Below are positions 42,329-51,717 of a DNA stretch of 64,000 nucleotides, piece by piece. The stretch covers positions 62,001 to 126,000 of the forward strand of contig JACQZY010000013.1 in assembly GCA_016213645.1 (NCBI GenBank), in the 5' to 3' direction. Position 1 is the first letter of the stretch; each line of letters begins with the position of its first letter. The stretch comes from Actinomycetota bacterium (GTDB lineage Bacteria > Actinomycetota > Thermoleophilia > Solirubrobacterales > JACPNS01). A program made the translations under genes and the position numbers. The notes under the pieces were generated by a model. The model did no database searches. It saw only the letters and a list, made by a program, of their open reading frames with translations, and was not told where the DNA came from.

Positions 42329-43069
42329 ATGCATCGGCCGGGCCGGGTCGAAAGTCGCAACGTGCAAACCCGGCTATTCAGAAACAGGCGCCGTGCGCTC
42401 GGCGATCACGAACCGGACCTGGCGCGCCACGCCGTGCTCGCTGATTACCGAATCGAGGGAGATGTCGGGCTTCCGCAGATCGACGAGATCTACGAACGGC
42501 TCGGCTATCGCAAACGTCTCGACGACGGACTTCTCGTACACGTCGGCGGAACGATCGACGACGCCATCGCCTACATGAGCGTGTGGCAGAACGATTCGCT
42601 GTCGGCCGCCTCCTGGCGACAGAAGCGACAGGTCATCGACGAAGTGCTCAAACGCGCCGACCCGGATCCGGTCGTTGACCGGCGCAGTCACAGCGTGCAC
42701 CGACTGATCGTCGGCGCGGACCTCAGCGAATTTCGCGCCGGATTGGCGGTCAGCGACCCCGAATGCGTGGGCTACGTGATCGACCTGCCAAACGCCGACG
42801 TCAAGCTCTACGAACGCGTGATCGCGCGGATGGACTTCCCCGGGCAGTTTCCGGCGGGATTGCTGATTCATGCGGTTGGGCAGGTCGAAGACGTGCTTCG
42901 GATCACCAGTATCTGGAGGCACGCCGGGCAGTCGCGCCGCTTTCTGGAAGACCGCTTGATGCCGGCGCTTGTGTCCGTGGTGCGCGAACGCGGCGTGTTT
43001 CCGGAGATTCGTCCGGTGGAGCTGAAGGTTCACTATCTGGCAGTCGCCGATGCGCTCGCCGACGCCTGA
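42329..43069 (+). CDS. Two-domain ABM-like protein, paralogue 2 of 4
   Basis: The protein has 246 residues. The ATG follows the previous TAG without a gap; a GTG at 42362 is an alternative. Two domains again: IDEIYERLGYRKRLDDGLLVHVGG...SVWQN and YERVIARMDFPGQFPAGLLIHAVGQ...SIWRH. The first repeat is the most divergent of the set, with the W replaced before the 'D.W' position. Translational coupling to paralogue 1 is likely. Its role is unknown, but stacked copies imply dosage or hetero-oligomer formation. Confidence 0.55.
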   Translation: MHRPGRVESRNVQTRLFRNRRRALGDHEPDLARHAVLADYRIEGDVGLPQIDEIYERLGYRKRLDDGLLVHVGGTIDDAIAYMSVWQNDSLSAASWRQKRQVIDEVLKRADPDPVVDRRSHSVHRLIVGADLSEFRAGLAVSDPECVGYVIDLPNADVKLYERVIARMDFPGQFPAGLLIHAVGQVEDVLRITSIWRHAGQSRRFLEDRLMPALVSVVRERGVFPEIRPVELKVHYLAVADALADA

Positions 43070-43143
43070 AACACCCGTCCGCACACGCGCACGCCGCCGG
43101 TTGTATTGCCGTAATATGGACTTTGACTACCAAGTTTTGCGAC

Positions 43144-43896
43144 ATGCGCCCTAACCCCTTCATCAGCGGCACAAAGTCCCGGCCGGTAGACAGACTCCGG
43201 ACCGGCGTTCCGCGTGACGCCGTCACCTACGGGCATTTTCGAGTTGCGGAAGTGGGCTGGGACTTCTACTCCGACGTCTGCCGGGCGATTGGCTTCCCAG
43301 GCGTGATCGCGCCCGAGCTGCTTGGTCATTTCGCCGGCGAAACCGACACCGGCTGGGAGGTCGTGGATCTATGGGACGAGCCCGGCGCGATGGAGCGCGT
43401 GTTTGGTCATTTCCTCGTCGATGCAATCAGCCGCACGATCGCGGAGTCGCCGAGCCGCAGCGACATCCAGCCCGACCAGCACCTGATCGCACGCCTGATC
43501 GTCGGTCCGTCCGCCTCGCGCTATGCCGAGATTGACCCCGAATCCGGCGAGGATGCGCTGGCACACGCCGGGCTTAATCCGATCGGCGTGATGTTCGAAA
43601 ACCTCGGCGGCGACGAGGCGGATTACCTGCGCGGCTGCGGGCTGCTCGGGTTTCCAGATACCTTGCCCGAAGGCCTGGTGCTCCACGTCGCCGGACCGTG
43701 CGACGGCGGCTGGCGCGCGTTCGACTGCTTTGACGATCTCGCGAGCATGGACCGGTGGCACCGCCGGGTTTCGGAGGTGATCGGCCAGATCGCCGAGACG
43801 GGTAATTGGCAACAGCGGTACAGGATGCGGCGCATCGAGGTCAAAAGACTGTTCGTCAGCCCTGATCTGACGGGTGGCGGCTATCTGCCCCGCTGA
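43144..43896 (+). CDS. Two-domain ABM-like protein, paralogue 3 of 4
   Basis: The protein has 250 residues. Repeat 1 is VGWDFYSDVCRAIGFPGVIAPELLGHFAGETDTGWEVVDLW, split here into motifs VGWDFYSD, IAPELLGHFAG and TGWEVVDLW. Repeat 2 is YLRGCGLLGFPDTLPEG, then LVLHVAGPCDGGWRAFDC. The ATG at 43144 is preceded by an AT-richer stretch with possible promoter elements (TTGCCG...TAATAT near 43105-43117). It is most similar in style to paralogue 4. No catalytic residues can be named. Confidence 0.6.
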   Translation: MRPNPFISGTKSRPVDRLRTGVPRDAVTYGHFRVAEVGWDFYSDVCRAIGFPGVIAPELLGHFAGETDTGWEVVDLWDEPGAMERVFGHFLVDAISRTIAESPSRSDIQPDQHLIARLIVGPSASRYAEIDPESGEDALAHAGLNPIGVMFENLGGDEADYLRGCGLLGFPDTLPEGLVLHVAGPCDGGWRAFDCFDDLASMDRWHRRVSEVIGQIAETGNWQQRYRMRRIEVKRLFVSPDLTGGGYLPR

Positions 43897-43948
43897 AGAC
43901 AGCTGAACAACGGCAATCGAAAGCGATCGGGATGCGGAACAGCGAGCG

Positions 43949-44698
43949 ATGACGGGTTCAGCCAACACACCAGCCAACACGAAGACGGCGGCGGATACCG
44001 GCCCAAGGGATTCCGGGGCGATGTCTCTGGCGGGCGCCTTCGCGCTGTACCACAAGGATGCCGACTGGGACTTCTACAACTTCGTCGCCGACCGCATCGG
44101 CCTGCCCGGCAAACCGCCCGACGGGATGCTCGCGCATTTCTCCGGCGAGACCGGTAGGCACCTTGAAGTCATCGACCTGTGGACCGACCTCACCACGATG
44201 GAGGGCTACTTCACGGATTTTCTTGCCGCCGCGATCACCGACGCGATCGCGATCGTGGAGCGCCGCGCGGACATCGAGCCCAAACACCAGGTCACCGCGC
44301 GCGTGGTGCTCGGCCCTTGCGCACGCGACTTTGAAGGCGTCACCGAGTCGACTGGCGCAACTGACAGGCCCGGCCGCGACTCGGCGCCGGTGGCCGTCGG
44401 CTACGTCGTGCAGGACGCGAACACGAACGAGGCGCGGTACATGGCGGGTTGCGACCTGATGGGCTTTCCCGCGCAGACACCTGACGGAATGATTTTGCAC
44501 GTCGCCGGCGAGGTCGACCACGGTTGGCTTTTCTTCGACGCATGGACCGATGAAGCCCTCGCAAACGCCTGGTACCGCCGGCTCGCCGGCAACGTCCTCG
44601 GCGACACGACTCATGCGGTCACCGAACTGCTGAACACCCGCAAGGTTGATCTGAAACGCGTGGTGCTCGGGCCGCGGTTGTTCGATCAGCCGCGTTAG
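43949..44698 (+). CDS. Two-domain ABM-like protein, paralogue 4 of 4
   Basis: The protein has 249 residues. It has a Thr/Ala-rich N-terminal lead of about 30 residues, then repeat 1 (DADWDFYNFVADRIGLPGK, PDGMLAHFSGETGRHLEVIDLW) and repeat 2 (YMAGCDLMGFPAQTPDG, MILHVAGEVDHGWLFFDAW). The motif order is the same as in the other three. It ends 45 bases before the convergent site-2 protease. The four paralogues together give eight copies of one small domain in 3.1 kb. Confidence 0.6.
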   Translation: MTGSANTPANTKTAADTGPRDSGAMSLAGAFALYHKDADWDFYNFVADRIGLPGKPPDGMLAHFSGETGRHLEVIDLWTDLTTMEGYFTDFLAAAITDAIAIVERRADIEPKHQVTARVVLGPCARDFEGVTESTGATDRPGRDSAPVAVGYVVQDANTNEARYMAGCDLMGFPAQTPDGMILHVAGEVDHGWLFFDAWTDEALANAWYRRLAGNVLGDTTHAVTELLNTRKVDLKRVVLGPRLFDQPR

Positions 44699-44742
44699 CT
44701 CACGGCGGATCGCGGCGAGAGAACCCTTACGCCGGGGCGCCG

Positions 44743-45960
44743 TCAGCCTTCCGGACCACCGGGCTCAGCCGGATCGCTCGGGCGCTCGCGCGCGACGCTG
44801 CGGTTGATCGCGTCCCGCAGACCACGCTGTACCTGCTCGATCGTGATCACGCCGAGCAGTTTGCCGTCGCCGTCCACGGCCATCAGCGCGCCGTAATCGC
44901 GAATTGACGGGTTGGCCAGCACGGCAGTCAGCGGAGTGTCCGCGATGACCGCGCGGCGATGACCGGAATCGGGTGAGATCAACTCGCTGACGCTGCGACC
45001 GGCTCGATCGGCCTCGTCGATCCGCTCGATCGCGTTCTGTTCGATCAGGCCGACGAAGTGGCCATAGGGATCGACGACGGGAAACCACGGCCAGCGGTAA
45101 CGCCAGAAGAACTCGTCCAGCGCGCGATCGGCCGTGACGTCAGACCCCATCACCACCGGCTGTACGTCCATTACGTCGGCGACCGTGAGCCGTGAGGCGT
45201 CGCCGAGCATCTTGCGATGGGCCACGATTCCGCGTGCCGACTGCATGATCGAAAAACCCATGTACATGAAGAGCACGGCGGGAAACGGCTGACTGGCAAA
45301 CAACAGCACACCCGCAACCACGAGCGCACCGCCGAAGACTCGACCAAGGCCGGCGGCGAAGTTCGTGGCGCGGTGCTCGTCGCCGGTCAATTTCCAGACG
45401 ATCGCGCGCGCGATCCGTCCGCCGTCGAGCGGATACGCGGGGAAGAGGTTGAACGCCAGCAGATACAGGTTGACCATCCCCAGCCAAACCACGCTCGCCA
45501 GCCACGCACTGTCGCCGGTGCGCGTTGACAATGTCATCAGGTGCCCGATCTGGCTGCCGTCAACCAGCGCGGCGGCGCCCAAGCAGCCGGCCGCGATGAT
45601 CGTGGTGGCCAGCGGCCCGGCGGCGGCCACGCGAAACTCCACACCGGGCGTCACCGGGTCGCGATCCATCTTCGCCAGTCCGCCCAGCACCCACAGTTCG
45701 ATGCCGAGAATGCCGATGCCGTTGCGCCGCGCCACGATCGCGTGCCCAAACTCGTGCAGCACGATCGAGCCGAAAAAGAGGAACGCCACGACGACCGCGT
45801 AGGCGAAAGCCTCGACGTCGTTACCCGGTCCGAGGATCGAGTTGTACGACCCCGAGAGCATGAACACAACGTAACCGAGCGCCAGCAGCCAGCTCCATCC
45901 CGCGGTGACGCTGATCCCGGCAACCCGGAAAAGCGGCAGTGATTGCGAGCCTCCGAACAT
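44743..45960 (-). CDS. Site-2 protease (M50 family) with C-terminal CBS pair
   Basis: The protein has 405 residues. About six membrane helices with the zinc motif [11 protein letters not shown] (HExxH, about 65) and the third ligand region [14 protein letters not shown] (about 172) are typical of group-III site-2 proteases. The C-terminal part (about 260-390) holds two CBS domains ([43 protein letters not shown]) that may sense adenine nucleotides. Such enzymes cut membrane-bound regulators inside the bilayer. It is divergent from icd with 138 bases between starts. The substrate is unknown. Confidence 0.88.
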   Translation of the reverse strand: MFGGSQSLPLFRVAGISVTAGWSWLLALGYVVFMLSGSYNSILGPGNDVEAFAYAVVVAFLFFGSIVLHEFGHAIVARRNGIGILGIELWVLGGLAKMDRDPVTPGVEFRVAAAGPLATTIIAAGCLGAAALVDGSQIGHLMTLSTRTGDSAWLASVVWLGMVNLYLLAFNLFPAYPLDGGRIARAIVWKLTGDEHRATNFAAGLGRVFGGALVVAGVLLFASQPFPAVLFMYMGFSIMQSARGIVAHRKMLGDASRLTVADVMDVQPVVMGSDVTADRALDEFFWRYRWPWFPVVDPYGHFVGLIEQNAIERIDEADRAGRSVSELISPDSGHRRAVIADTPLTAVLANPSIRDYGALMAVDGDGKLLGVITIEQVQRGLRDAINRSVARERPSDPAEPGGPEG

Positions 45961-46098
45961 GAGACCTATTTTGTCAGGCTAACCTGGCTTGGTTGGCAGG
46001 CGGCCAGATTTGCGCTACCGGCGCCGCCGACCCAAGCCCCCATAAGCACGGACAAAATCAATCCGCCGTGCCTCTTTTTGACGGAAGCGAGGAAGCAA

Positions 46099-47196
46099 AT
46101 GGCTTACGACGTGACATTCATCCCCGGTGACGGCACCGGCCCGGAGATCTCCGAGGCGACGCGCCGCGTGATCGAGGCAACCGGCGTGGAGTTCAACTGG
46201 GACTGGCAGGACGCCGGCATCGACGTTTACGAGGCCGAAGGCACGCCGCTGCCCGACCGCGTGATCGAATCGATCAAGCAGACCAAGGTCGCGATCAAGG
46301 GGCCGATCACCACACCCGTGGGTTCGGGCTTTCGCTCGGTCAACGTGGCCCTGCGCAAGGCGCTAGACCTGTACAGCTGCCAGCGCCCGATCAAGCTGTA
46401 CGACGGTGTGCGTTCACACTTCGACGCGGTCGACTACGTGATCATCCGCGAGAATCACGAAGACCTCTATGCAGGCATCGAGTTTGAAGAGGGCAGCGAA
46501 GACGCGCTCAAGCTGATCGAAGCGATCAAGGACATCTCGGGCACCGAGATCCGCCACGACTCGGGCATTTCGATCAAGCCGATCAGCATCTTCGGCACCG
46601 AGCGCATCGTGCGCAGCGCCTTCGAGTACGCGAAGAAGCACGGGCGCAAAAAGGTCACGCTCGCGCACAAGAGCAACATCATGAAGTTCAGCGACGGGCT
46701 GTTTCTGCGGGTCGGAACGCGCATCGCGCAGGAGGAATACCCGGAGATCGAGTTCGACGACCGCATCATCGACAACCTCTGCAACCAGCTGGTTTCACGC
46801 CCCGAGGAGTACGACGTGATCGTGCTGCCGAACCTCTACGGCGACATCGTTTCCGACCTCGGCGCCGGCATGATCGGCGGCCTGGGCCTGGCGCCCGGCG
46901 CCAACATCGGCGATGACTACGCGATCTTTGAGGCCACCCACGGCTCCGCGCCCAAGTACAAGGGCCTGAACAAAATCAACCCCACGGCGCTGATCCTCTC
47001 AAGCGTGATGATGCTGCACCACCTCGGCGAGAGCGACGCCGCCACACGGCTGGAGAACGCGATCGCGGATGTGATCCGCGAGGGCAAGGACGTCACCTAC
47101 GACCTCAAGCCCACGCGTGACGACCCGACGGCGGTCGGCACCGCCGAGTTCGCGGACGCGATCATCGCGAAGCTGCAAGCGTCGGTACCGGCGTAG
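46099..47196 (+). CDS. NAD-dependent isocitrate dehydrogenase-type enzyme
   Basis: The protein has 365 residues and starts at the ATG after GAGGAAG. Family motifs are [14 protein letters not shown] at the N-terminus, [15 protein letters not shown] for isocitrate binding (about 77), [13 protein letters not shown] (about 117), and the metal/substrate region [27 protein letters not shown] (given in parts: [27 protein letters not shown]). It belongs to the NAD-type isocitrate/isopropylmalate dehydrogenase group; the SxN phosphate-like loop favours isocitrate over isopropylmalate. It carries out the oxidative decarboxylation to 2-oxoglutarate in the TCA cycle. Homoisocitrate dehydrogenase is the main alternative. 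Confidence 0.88.
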   Translation: MAYDVTFIPGDGTGPEISEATRRVIEATGVEFNWDWQDAGIDVYEAEGTPLPDRVIESIKQTKVAIKGPITTPVGSGFRSVNVALRKALDLYSCQRPIKLYDGVRSHFDAVDYVIIRENHEDLYAGIEFEEGSEDALKLIEAIKDISGTEIRHDSGISIKPISIFGTERIVRSAFEYAKKHGRKKVTLAHKSNIMKFSDGLFLRVGTRIAQEEYPEIEFDDRIIDNLCNQLVSRPEEYDVIVLPNLYGDIVSDLGAGMIGGLGLAPGANIGDDYAIFEATHGSAPKYKGLNKINPTALILSSVMMLHHLGESDAATRLENAIADVIREGKDVTYDLKPTRDDPTAVGTAEFADAIIAKLQASVPA

Positions 47197-47216
47197 GTCG
47201 CAACGGAGTCGACGCC

Positions 47217-48089
47217 GTGGCCGGTCCCGCGAAATATTCCGTTGACGGCAAGGTCGCGCTGATCACGGGCGCTGCCGGTGGCATCGGCCTTGCGACCGCG
47301 GCGGCGCTGCACAAGCGCGGCGCCTCGGTGGTGCTGGCCGATCTTGACGCCGGCGCCACTCAGGCGGCGGCCGACTCGATCGCCACACCAGGTTCGACCG
47401 GCGCCGAGCGGTTAATGGCGCTGGCCGCCGACGTCACCGATCGCGCCGCGCTGGATGCGGCGGTCGCGGCCACGGTGGAGCGCTTCGGCGGGCTGGACGT
47501 GGCCGTTGCCAACGCGGGAGTCGCGGGCCCGATCGGCACGGTCAGCGCGACCGCCGACGAAGAATTCAGACGCGTGATCGACGTCAATCTGATCGGCGTC
47601 TGGAACACCGTCAAAGCAACGCTGCCGCAGATCAAGGAACGCCGCGGCCACATCGTCACGGTTGCGTCTATCTACGCATTCTTCAACGGCACCGGTCAGT
47701 CGCCTTACGCGATGAGCAAAGCGGCCGTTGAACAGCTCGGCCGCGCGCTTCGGCTTGAACTGTCGATCTGCGGAGCGTCGGCCGGAGTGGCTTATTTCGG
47801 CTTCATCGACACGGCGATGGTGCAAGGAGCGCTCAGCGATCCGCTCGGTCCCAAGTTCATGGATCAAGCACCTTTCGGCCTGAAGAAGAAACTCCAGCCG
47901 GCCGCGGCCGGCGAAGCGATCGCCGTCGGCATCGAAAAACGCGCAGTCAAGATCCTCGTACCCAAACGCTGGAATCTGCTGAAGTGGACGCGCGGCTGGG
48001 TGGGCCCGATCGACGATGCTTTTTTGAAGCGCAACGAGAAACTGCGCGAGCTGATCGAGCAGGCGGACACGCCTGCGGGTGGGCGGTAG
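47217..48089 (+). CDS. Short-chain dehydrogenase/reductase
   Basis: The protein has 290 residues; start GTG at 47217, 20 bases after the icd stop. NAD(P)-binding ITGAAGGIGLATAAAL (about 17-32) with D at the end of strand 2 (VVLADLDAG, favouring NAD), NAG in VAVANAGVAG, then the catalytic Ser/Tyr/Lys triad region ASIYAF and SPYAMSKAAVEQ (Y.../K about 165). The C-terminal part (about 230-285) is extended and ends with Gly/Arg-rich sequence. The substrate cannot be predicted. It may be co-transcribed with icd, but no pathway connection is evident. Confidence 0.87.
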   Translation: MAGPAKYSVDGKVALITGAAGGIGLATAAALHKRGASVVLADLDAGATQAAADSIATPGSTGAERLMALAADVTDRAALDAAVAATVERFGGLDVAVANAGVAGPIGTVSATADEEFRRVIDVNLIGVWNTVKATLPQIKERRGHIVTVASIYAFFNGTGQSPYAMSKAAVEQLGRALRLELSICGASAGVAYFGFIDTAMVQGALSDPLGPKFMDQAPFGLKKKLQPAAAGEAIAVGIEKRAVKILVPKRWNLLKWTRGWVGPIDDAFLKRNEKLRELIEQADTPAGGR

Positions 48090-48417
48090 GCATCGGAGAC
48101 ATCCGTTGCCTCCAGACGCGTTAGCCATGCGGCCCGTTTAGCGTCCGGCAAAGAGAGGTTTTTCACGCAGCTACTGCTGAAAATCGATGGATGACGGGAA
48201 AACGCAGCGCGGCACCGATCTGCCGACGATTTGACGAGTCAGATCGGAACGCGATCAAAGCCGTGACACCGCTCGGCAAATAACGGCGGAATCCGGCCAT
48301 CTCGATCCATGGTCTGCGGCTTGCCCCGGCTCAAACCGACAATCTGCTGACCTTATTATCGACGATCTGCCGTCTAGTAAACTGACAATTTGCCGCAAAT
48401 TCCGGTAAGCTCGCCTA
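48090..48417. other. Intergenic region with iteron-like repeats before the DUF4143 ATPase gene
   Basis: Over 300 bases without a supported gene. It contains a triple 23-bp repeat at 48336-48404 and a related unit near 48215-48236. Otherwise I see no hairpin terminator for the preceding SDR gene and no small gene with a convincing start. Confidence 0.5.
48336..48404. repeat. Three direct repeats with exact 23-bp spacing
   Basis: GACAATCTGCTG (48338), GACGATCTGCCG (48361) and GACAATTTGCCG (48384) begin exactly 23 bases apart and fit GAC[AG]AT[CT]TGC[CT]G. They end just upstream of the ATG at 48418. A weaker, similar GACGATTTGACG is at 48225. The phasing (about two helical turns) suggests cooperative protein binding, possibly autoregulation of the ATPase gene. 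Confidence 0.65.
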
Positions 48418-49665
48418 ATGCAAAAACGTACGCACTACCCCCGGTTTCTCGACGCGCGCGTAAAAGAGTCGCTCACAGACACGCCTGTTGTGCTGATTAA
48501 CGGGCCACGCCAGAGCGGTAAAACCACACTTGCCCGCGAAATCGGCGACAAACGCGGCTACATGTACATCAGCTTCGACGATCCGCGAACGCGCGATTTC
48601 GCACAAGATGACCCGGTTGGATTCGGCGAATCTTTGCCGGAAAAGGTAATCCTCGATGAGGTCCAGCACGTGCCGGAGTTCTTTCGGACGATCAAATTTC
48701 TCGTGGATCGGGACCGTGTACCGGGGCGTTTCATCCTGACTGGGTCCGCCAATGTGCTGCTCGTACCGAAACTCGGCGACTCGCTTGCCGGGCGGATTTC
48801 GATCAAAACACTCCTCCCGCTTTCGCGCGCCGAGATCGAGGGGCGCGAGTCTGGCTTTCTGGCGCGATTGCGGAGCGGGGAATTTCGCGTCGAACGCTAC
48901 GAGCGTCTTGGTCCAAGGCTCGCCGAAATGATCGCTGACGGCGGCTATCCCGAAGCGCTCGCCCGCGCCCGGCCGCACAGGCGTGAGGAATGGCTGAACG
49001 ACTACGTCGACACAATCGCAAAGAAGGACGTACGGGACTTCACACACATTCGTCAGCTTGAAACTATCCCCAAGCTACTTCGAGTGATCTCCGCGAGTAC
49101 TGCAACGACGCTTAACGTGAGCAAACTCTCCGCTCCCTTCGAGGTAAGCCGCACAACAATTCGAGAACACCTGACGCTACTCACGGGTCTTTTCCTTGTC
49201 GATGAGCTTCCCCCGTGGTTTGGCAATCTCGTAAGTCGCCGGGTTAAGTCCCCGAAACTGCACATCGGCGACACGGGCATTGCTTCCATGCTCACCAATT
49301 TCGATTCGCAATTGACAGTGCTCAATCGAGAGTTCTACGGCCAGTTGCTCGAAACTTTCGTGTACCAGGAACTTCGGCGCCAGGCAACCTGGCAAGACCC
49401 GCGAGTAGAAATTTCACACCTTCGCGACCGCGACGGTTCGGAAGTCGACCTCGTCATCGAGTTTGCGCATAACCGAGTCGCCGGAGTCGAAGTCAAATCG
49501 GCCGGCACCGTCAACGCGAAGGACTTTCGCGGCTTGCGCAAACTACGAACGAGTGCCGAGGATTCTTTTGTCGCCGGCGTCGTACTGTACGACGGCGAAT
49601 ACGTGCGGGAGTTCGAAGACCGGATGTTTGCCTTGCCGATTCAATCTCTCTGGAAAATGTCCTAG
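48418..49665 (+). CDS. AAA-type ATPase with DUF4143 C-terminal domain
   Basis: The protein has 415 residues. N-terminal ATPase: Walker [17 protein letters not shown] (about 27-42), SFDDPRTR, Walker [13 protein letters not shown] (about 79-90), and [10 protein letters not shown], the sensor stretch. The C-terminal part (about 200-400) is the DUF4143 region with [40 protein letters not shown] and [14 protein letters not shown]. The last motif resembles a PD-(D/E)xK nuclease core (E..DLVIE....[10 protein letters not shown]). These proteins are widespread and patchily distributed; their role is not settled, with links to mobile DNA and defence suggested. It is flanked by intergenic DNA, upstream repeats and mdh. 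Confidence 0.85.
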   Translation: MQKRTHYPRFLDARVKESLTDTPVVLINGPRQSGKTTLAREIGDKRGYMYISFDDPRTRDFAQDDPVGFGESLPEKVILDEVQHVPEFFRTIKFLVDRDRVPGRFILTGSANVLLVPKLGDSLAGRISIKTLLPLSRAEIEGRESGFLARLRSGEFRVERYERLGPRLAEMIADGGYPEALARARPHRREEWLNDYVDTIAKKDVRDFTHIRQLETIPKLLRVISASTATTLNVSKLSAPFEVSRTTIREHLTLLTGLFLVDELPPWFGNLVSRRVKSPKLHIGDTGIASMLTNFDSQLTVLNREFYGQLLETFVYQELRRQATWQDPRVEISHLRDRDGSEVDLVIEFAHNRVAGVEVKSAGTVNAKDFRGLRKLRTSAEDSFVAGVVLYDGEYVREFEDRMFALPIQSLWKMS

Positions 49666-49823
49666 GTTCGACGAGATCGTTCCTGGCGCATTTTGTTGGG
49701 GTCTCCAATCAGCAGCCCCTTCCAAGCCCGAGCTTAATCACGAAGCCGCTAATTTCTTGCGGCGAAATCTTTAACGTGCGAGCGCCGACGTTCGCGCGAA
49801 CTATTGAAGGAGTCCCCATCCCC

Positions 49824-50756
49824 ATGAGCAGAAAGAAAATCACCGTCGTAGGAGCCGGCAATGTGGGCGCAACCTGCGCGCAGCGTCTGGCCGAGCGCGA
49901 CTACGCGGACGTAGTACTCGTCGACATCGTCGACGGCATTCCGCAGGGTAAGGCCCTAGACATCAACCAGGCCGGTCCGGTCGTCGGTTACGAGCCCAAC
50001 GTCGTGGGCACGACCGGTTACGAGGAGACCGCCGGCAGCGACATCGTGATCATCACCTCGGGCTTTCCGCGCCAGCCGGGCATGAGCCGCGACGACCTGC
50101 TCGCCAAGAACAAGGAGATCGTCGGCGGCGTCGCCAAGCAGATCGCCGACCGCTCGCCCGACGCGATCGTGATCGTGGTGACAAACCCGCTGGACGCGAT
50201 GTGCCACGTCACGTACGACGTCACCGGCTTCCCGCGCCAGCGCGTGGTGGGCATGGCCGGCGTGCTGGACTCGGCCCGATTCCGCACATTCCTTGCCTGG
50301 GAGCTGGGCGTGTCGGCAAACGACGTCACCGGCTTCGTGCTGGGTGGCCACGGCGACACGATGGTGCCGGTCGTTTCCTACACCAACGTCGCGGGAATCC
50401 CGGTCAGCCAGAAGATCCCCGCCGACCGCCTTGAGGAGATCGTTCAGCGCACGCGTGACGGTGGCGCCGAGATCGTCAAGTTGCTGCAAAAGGGCAGCGC
50501 CTACTACGCGCCCAGCGCGGCCGCTGTGGAGATGTGCGACGCGATCGTCTTCGACCAGAAGCGCGTGCTGCCGTGTGCGGCGCTCTGCGAGGGCGAGTAC
50601 GGCATGGACGGCCTGTTCGTCGGCGTGCCGGTCAAGCTCGGCGCCGGCGGCGTAGAGGAGATCATCGAGATCGACCTGACCGACGACGAGACCGAACAGC
50701 TGCAGAACTCAGCCGGCGCCGTGAAAGAGTTGGTCGAGGCACTGGCCCGCGTCTAA
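49824..50756 (+). CDS. mdh: Malate dehydrogenase (LDH-like family)
   Basis: The protein has 310 residues from the ATG at 49824, with GAAGGAGT upstream. Rossmann motif [17 protein letters not shown], Asp at the end of strand 2 ([11 protein letters not shown] preference), and [14 protein letters not shown], in which the arginine pair R81/R87-type selects malate over lactate. [23 protein letters not shown] and the catalytic His in [11 protein letters not shown] (about 175) complete the set. It interconverts malate and oxaloacetate in the TCA cycle. A terminator follows at 50791-50821. Confidence 0.95.
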   Translation: MSRKKITVVGAGNVGATCAQRLAERDYADVVLVDIVDGIPQGKALDINQAGPVVGYEPNVVGTTGYEETAGSDIVIITSGFPRQPGMSRDDLLAKNKEIVGGVAKQIADRSPDAIVIVVTNPLDAMCHVTYDVTGFPRQRVVGMAGVLDSARFRTFLAWELGVSANDVTGFVLGGHGDTMVPVVSYTNVAGIPVSQKIPADRLEEIVQRTRDGGAEIVKLLQKGSAYYAPSAAAVEMCDAIVFDQKRVLPCAALCEGEYGMDGLFVGVPVKLGAGGVEEIIEIDLTDDETEQLQNSAGAVKELVEALARV

Positions 50757-50790
50757 GGCGTCATCCCGTCACACCAGTGCAGTTTGATCA

Positions 50791-50821
50791 AGCCCCGTCG
50801 GAGTTGTCCGGCGGGGCTTTT
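50791..50821 (+). terminator. Intrinsic terminator after mdh
   Basis: AGCCCCGTCGG (50791-50801) pairs with CCGGCGGGGCT (50808-50818), one G-T wobble, loop AGTTGT, followed by TTTT. It lies 35 bases after the mdh stop. Confidence 0.85.
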
Positions 50822-50884
50822 GCGTTCTTTGAAATTGGTCACCATCGACTGACAAACGCTTGAACTTCGACCGGAGGAATGCGG

Positions 50885-51010
50885 ATGACAAAAATTGTGG
50901 TCGCCGTTGATGAGCAGGCTTTGTCCGGCGCGGCAGCCGTGCTCGGCACGAATACGTCCGCGGACAAACAAAATTCTCTGCGATTTGCGAAAACGCCGGT
51001 CAAGCATTAA
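50885..51010 (+). CDS. VapB-like antitoxin mini-gene or fragment (41 residues)
   Basis: A short frame with a good ribosome binding site (CCGGAGGAATGCGG just upstream) encodes MTKIVVAVDEQALSGAAAVLG followed by about 20 less typical residues ending in TPVKH. The start resembles the ribbon-helix-helix N-terminus of VapB-type antitoxins (MTKTVVDVDEELLA..A..LG). The second half does not continue the fold, and no toxin gene follows, so it is probably an orphan remnant. It is too short for standard gene finders. The call rests on motif memory. Confidence 0.4.
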   Translation: MTKIVVAVDEQALSGAAAVLGTNTSADKQNSLRFAKTPVKH

Positions 51011-51184
51011 GCCGATCTGCGCTAGGTTGGAAAGCGATCGGTGAGCGACCGCTCCGAGCCGTGAAAATCGGACTCGAATCGATCGCCCGCCACATACCCA
51101 GGAAGGACCAACGCGCGAAGCCGCCTCGGCTCGGCTCGGCCGAGCACGGCCGCAACCCGCGCGATCGGACACGACATCACCCCT

Positions 51185-51547
51185 TTGAACGCAAACGCCA
51201 AGACAAGCAGCAGACAGGCCGACGTCGGTGCCGCGCGCGCGCGCAGCGACGCGCCGACGTTGGCTGAGCGTCAGTCGCGACCGGACTCGGGAGCCGCGGC
51301 CACACCCCGCCTCGCCACGGTAGGCGCCAACCCCACCGCCACTCGCAAACGCCGCCCGCGCAAGCCCAAAATCACCTGCGAGGACTGCTACTTCAAGCGC
51401 AACCTGCTCTGCTCGCTGGATGCGGCCGAGCCGTGCCCAACGTTCCGCGACCACGAGCGCGGGCTCAAGCCGCCGCAGCAGTTGTCGTTCGTCTTTCGCC
51501 AGGAACGCACCCGCGCCGCGTGGGTCTTCGAGCACCGCGATTCGTAG
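51185..51547 (+). CDS. Small basic protein with a Cys-rich C-terminal motif, unknown function
   Basis: The protein has 120 residues, start TTG at 51185. The first 70 residues are low complexity (Ala/Arg/Thr/Pro), probably disordered. The C-terminal 50 residues are conserved-looking: KITCEDCYFKRNLLCSLD, then EPCPTF, then LSFVFRQERTRAAWVFE. Four cysteines spaced CxxC-x8-C-x7-C suggest a metal site. I have an impression of similar tails in other Thermoleophilia proteins but cannot name a family. It is monocistronic and upstream of an MBL-fold gene. Confidence 0.5.
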   Translation: MNANAKTSSRQADVGAARARSDAPTLAERQSRPDSGAAATPRLATVGANPTATRKRRPRKPKITCEDCYFKRNLLCSLDAAEPCPTFRDHERGLKPPQQLSFVFRQERTRAAWVFEHRDS

Positions 51548-51717
51548 TCACGCACACGGTCGGTCGGCCTCGACGCCACGCAAACCGAGCCACCCCCGCG
51601 AACGCCGCGGTTCCCAATTGTGCGTAGCTGCACTGAAACCACATTCACAAGGCGCTATTTTCGCAACTGATGATGCACGTATTCATCAGCCCCACTACAA
51701 CCGGCGAGCACTAGATC

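Noticed and set aside
47864-48166. Small minus-strand frame overlapping the SDR gene end
   Set aside because: Most of it is antisense to the SDR. The non-overlapping 75 bases are not enough to support a gene.
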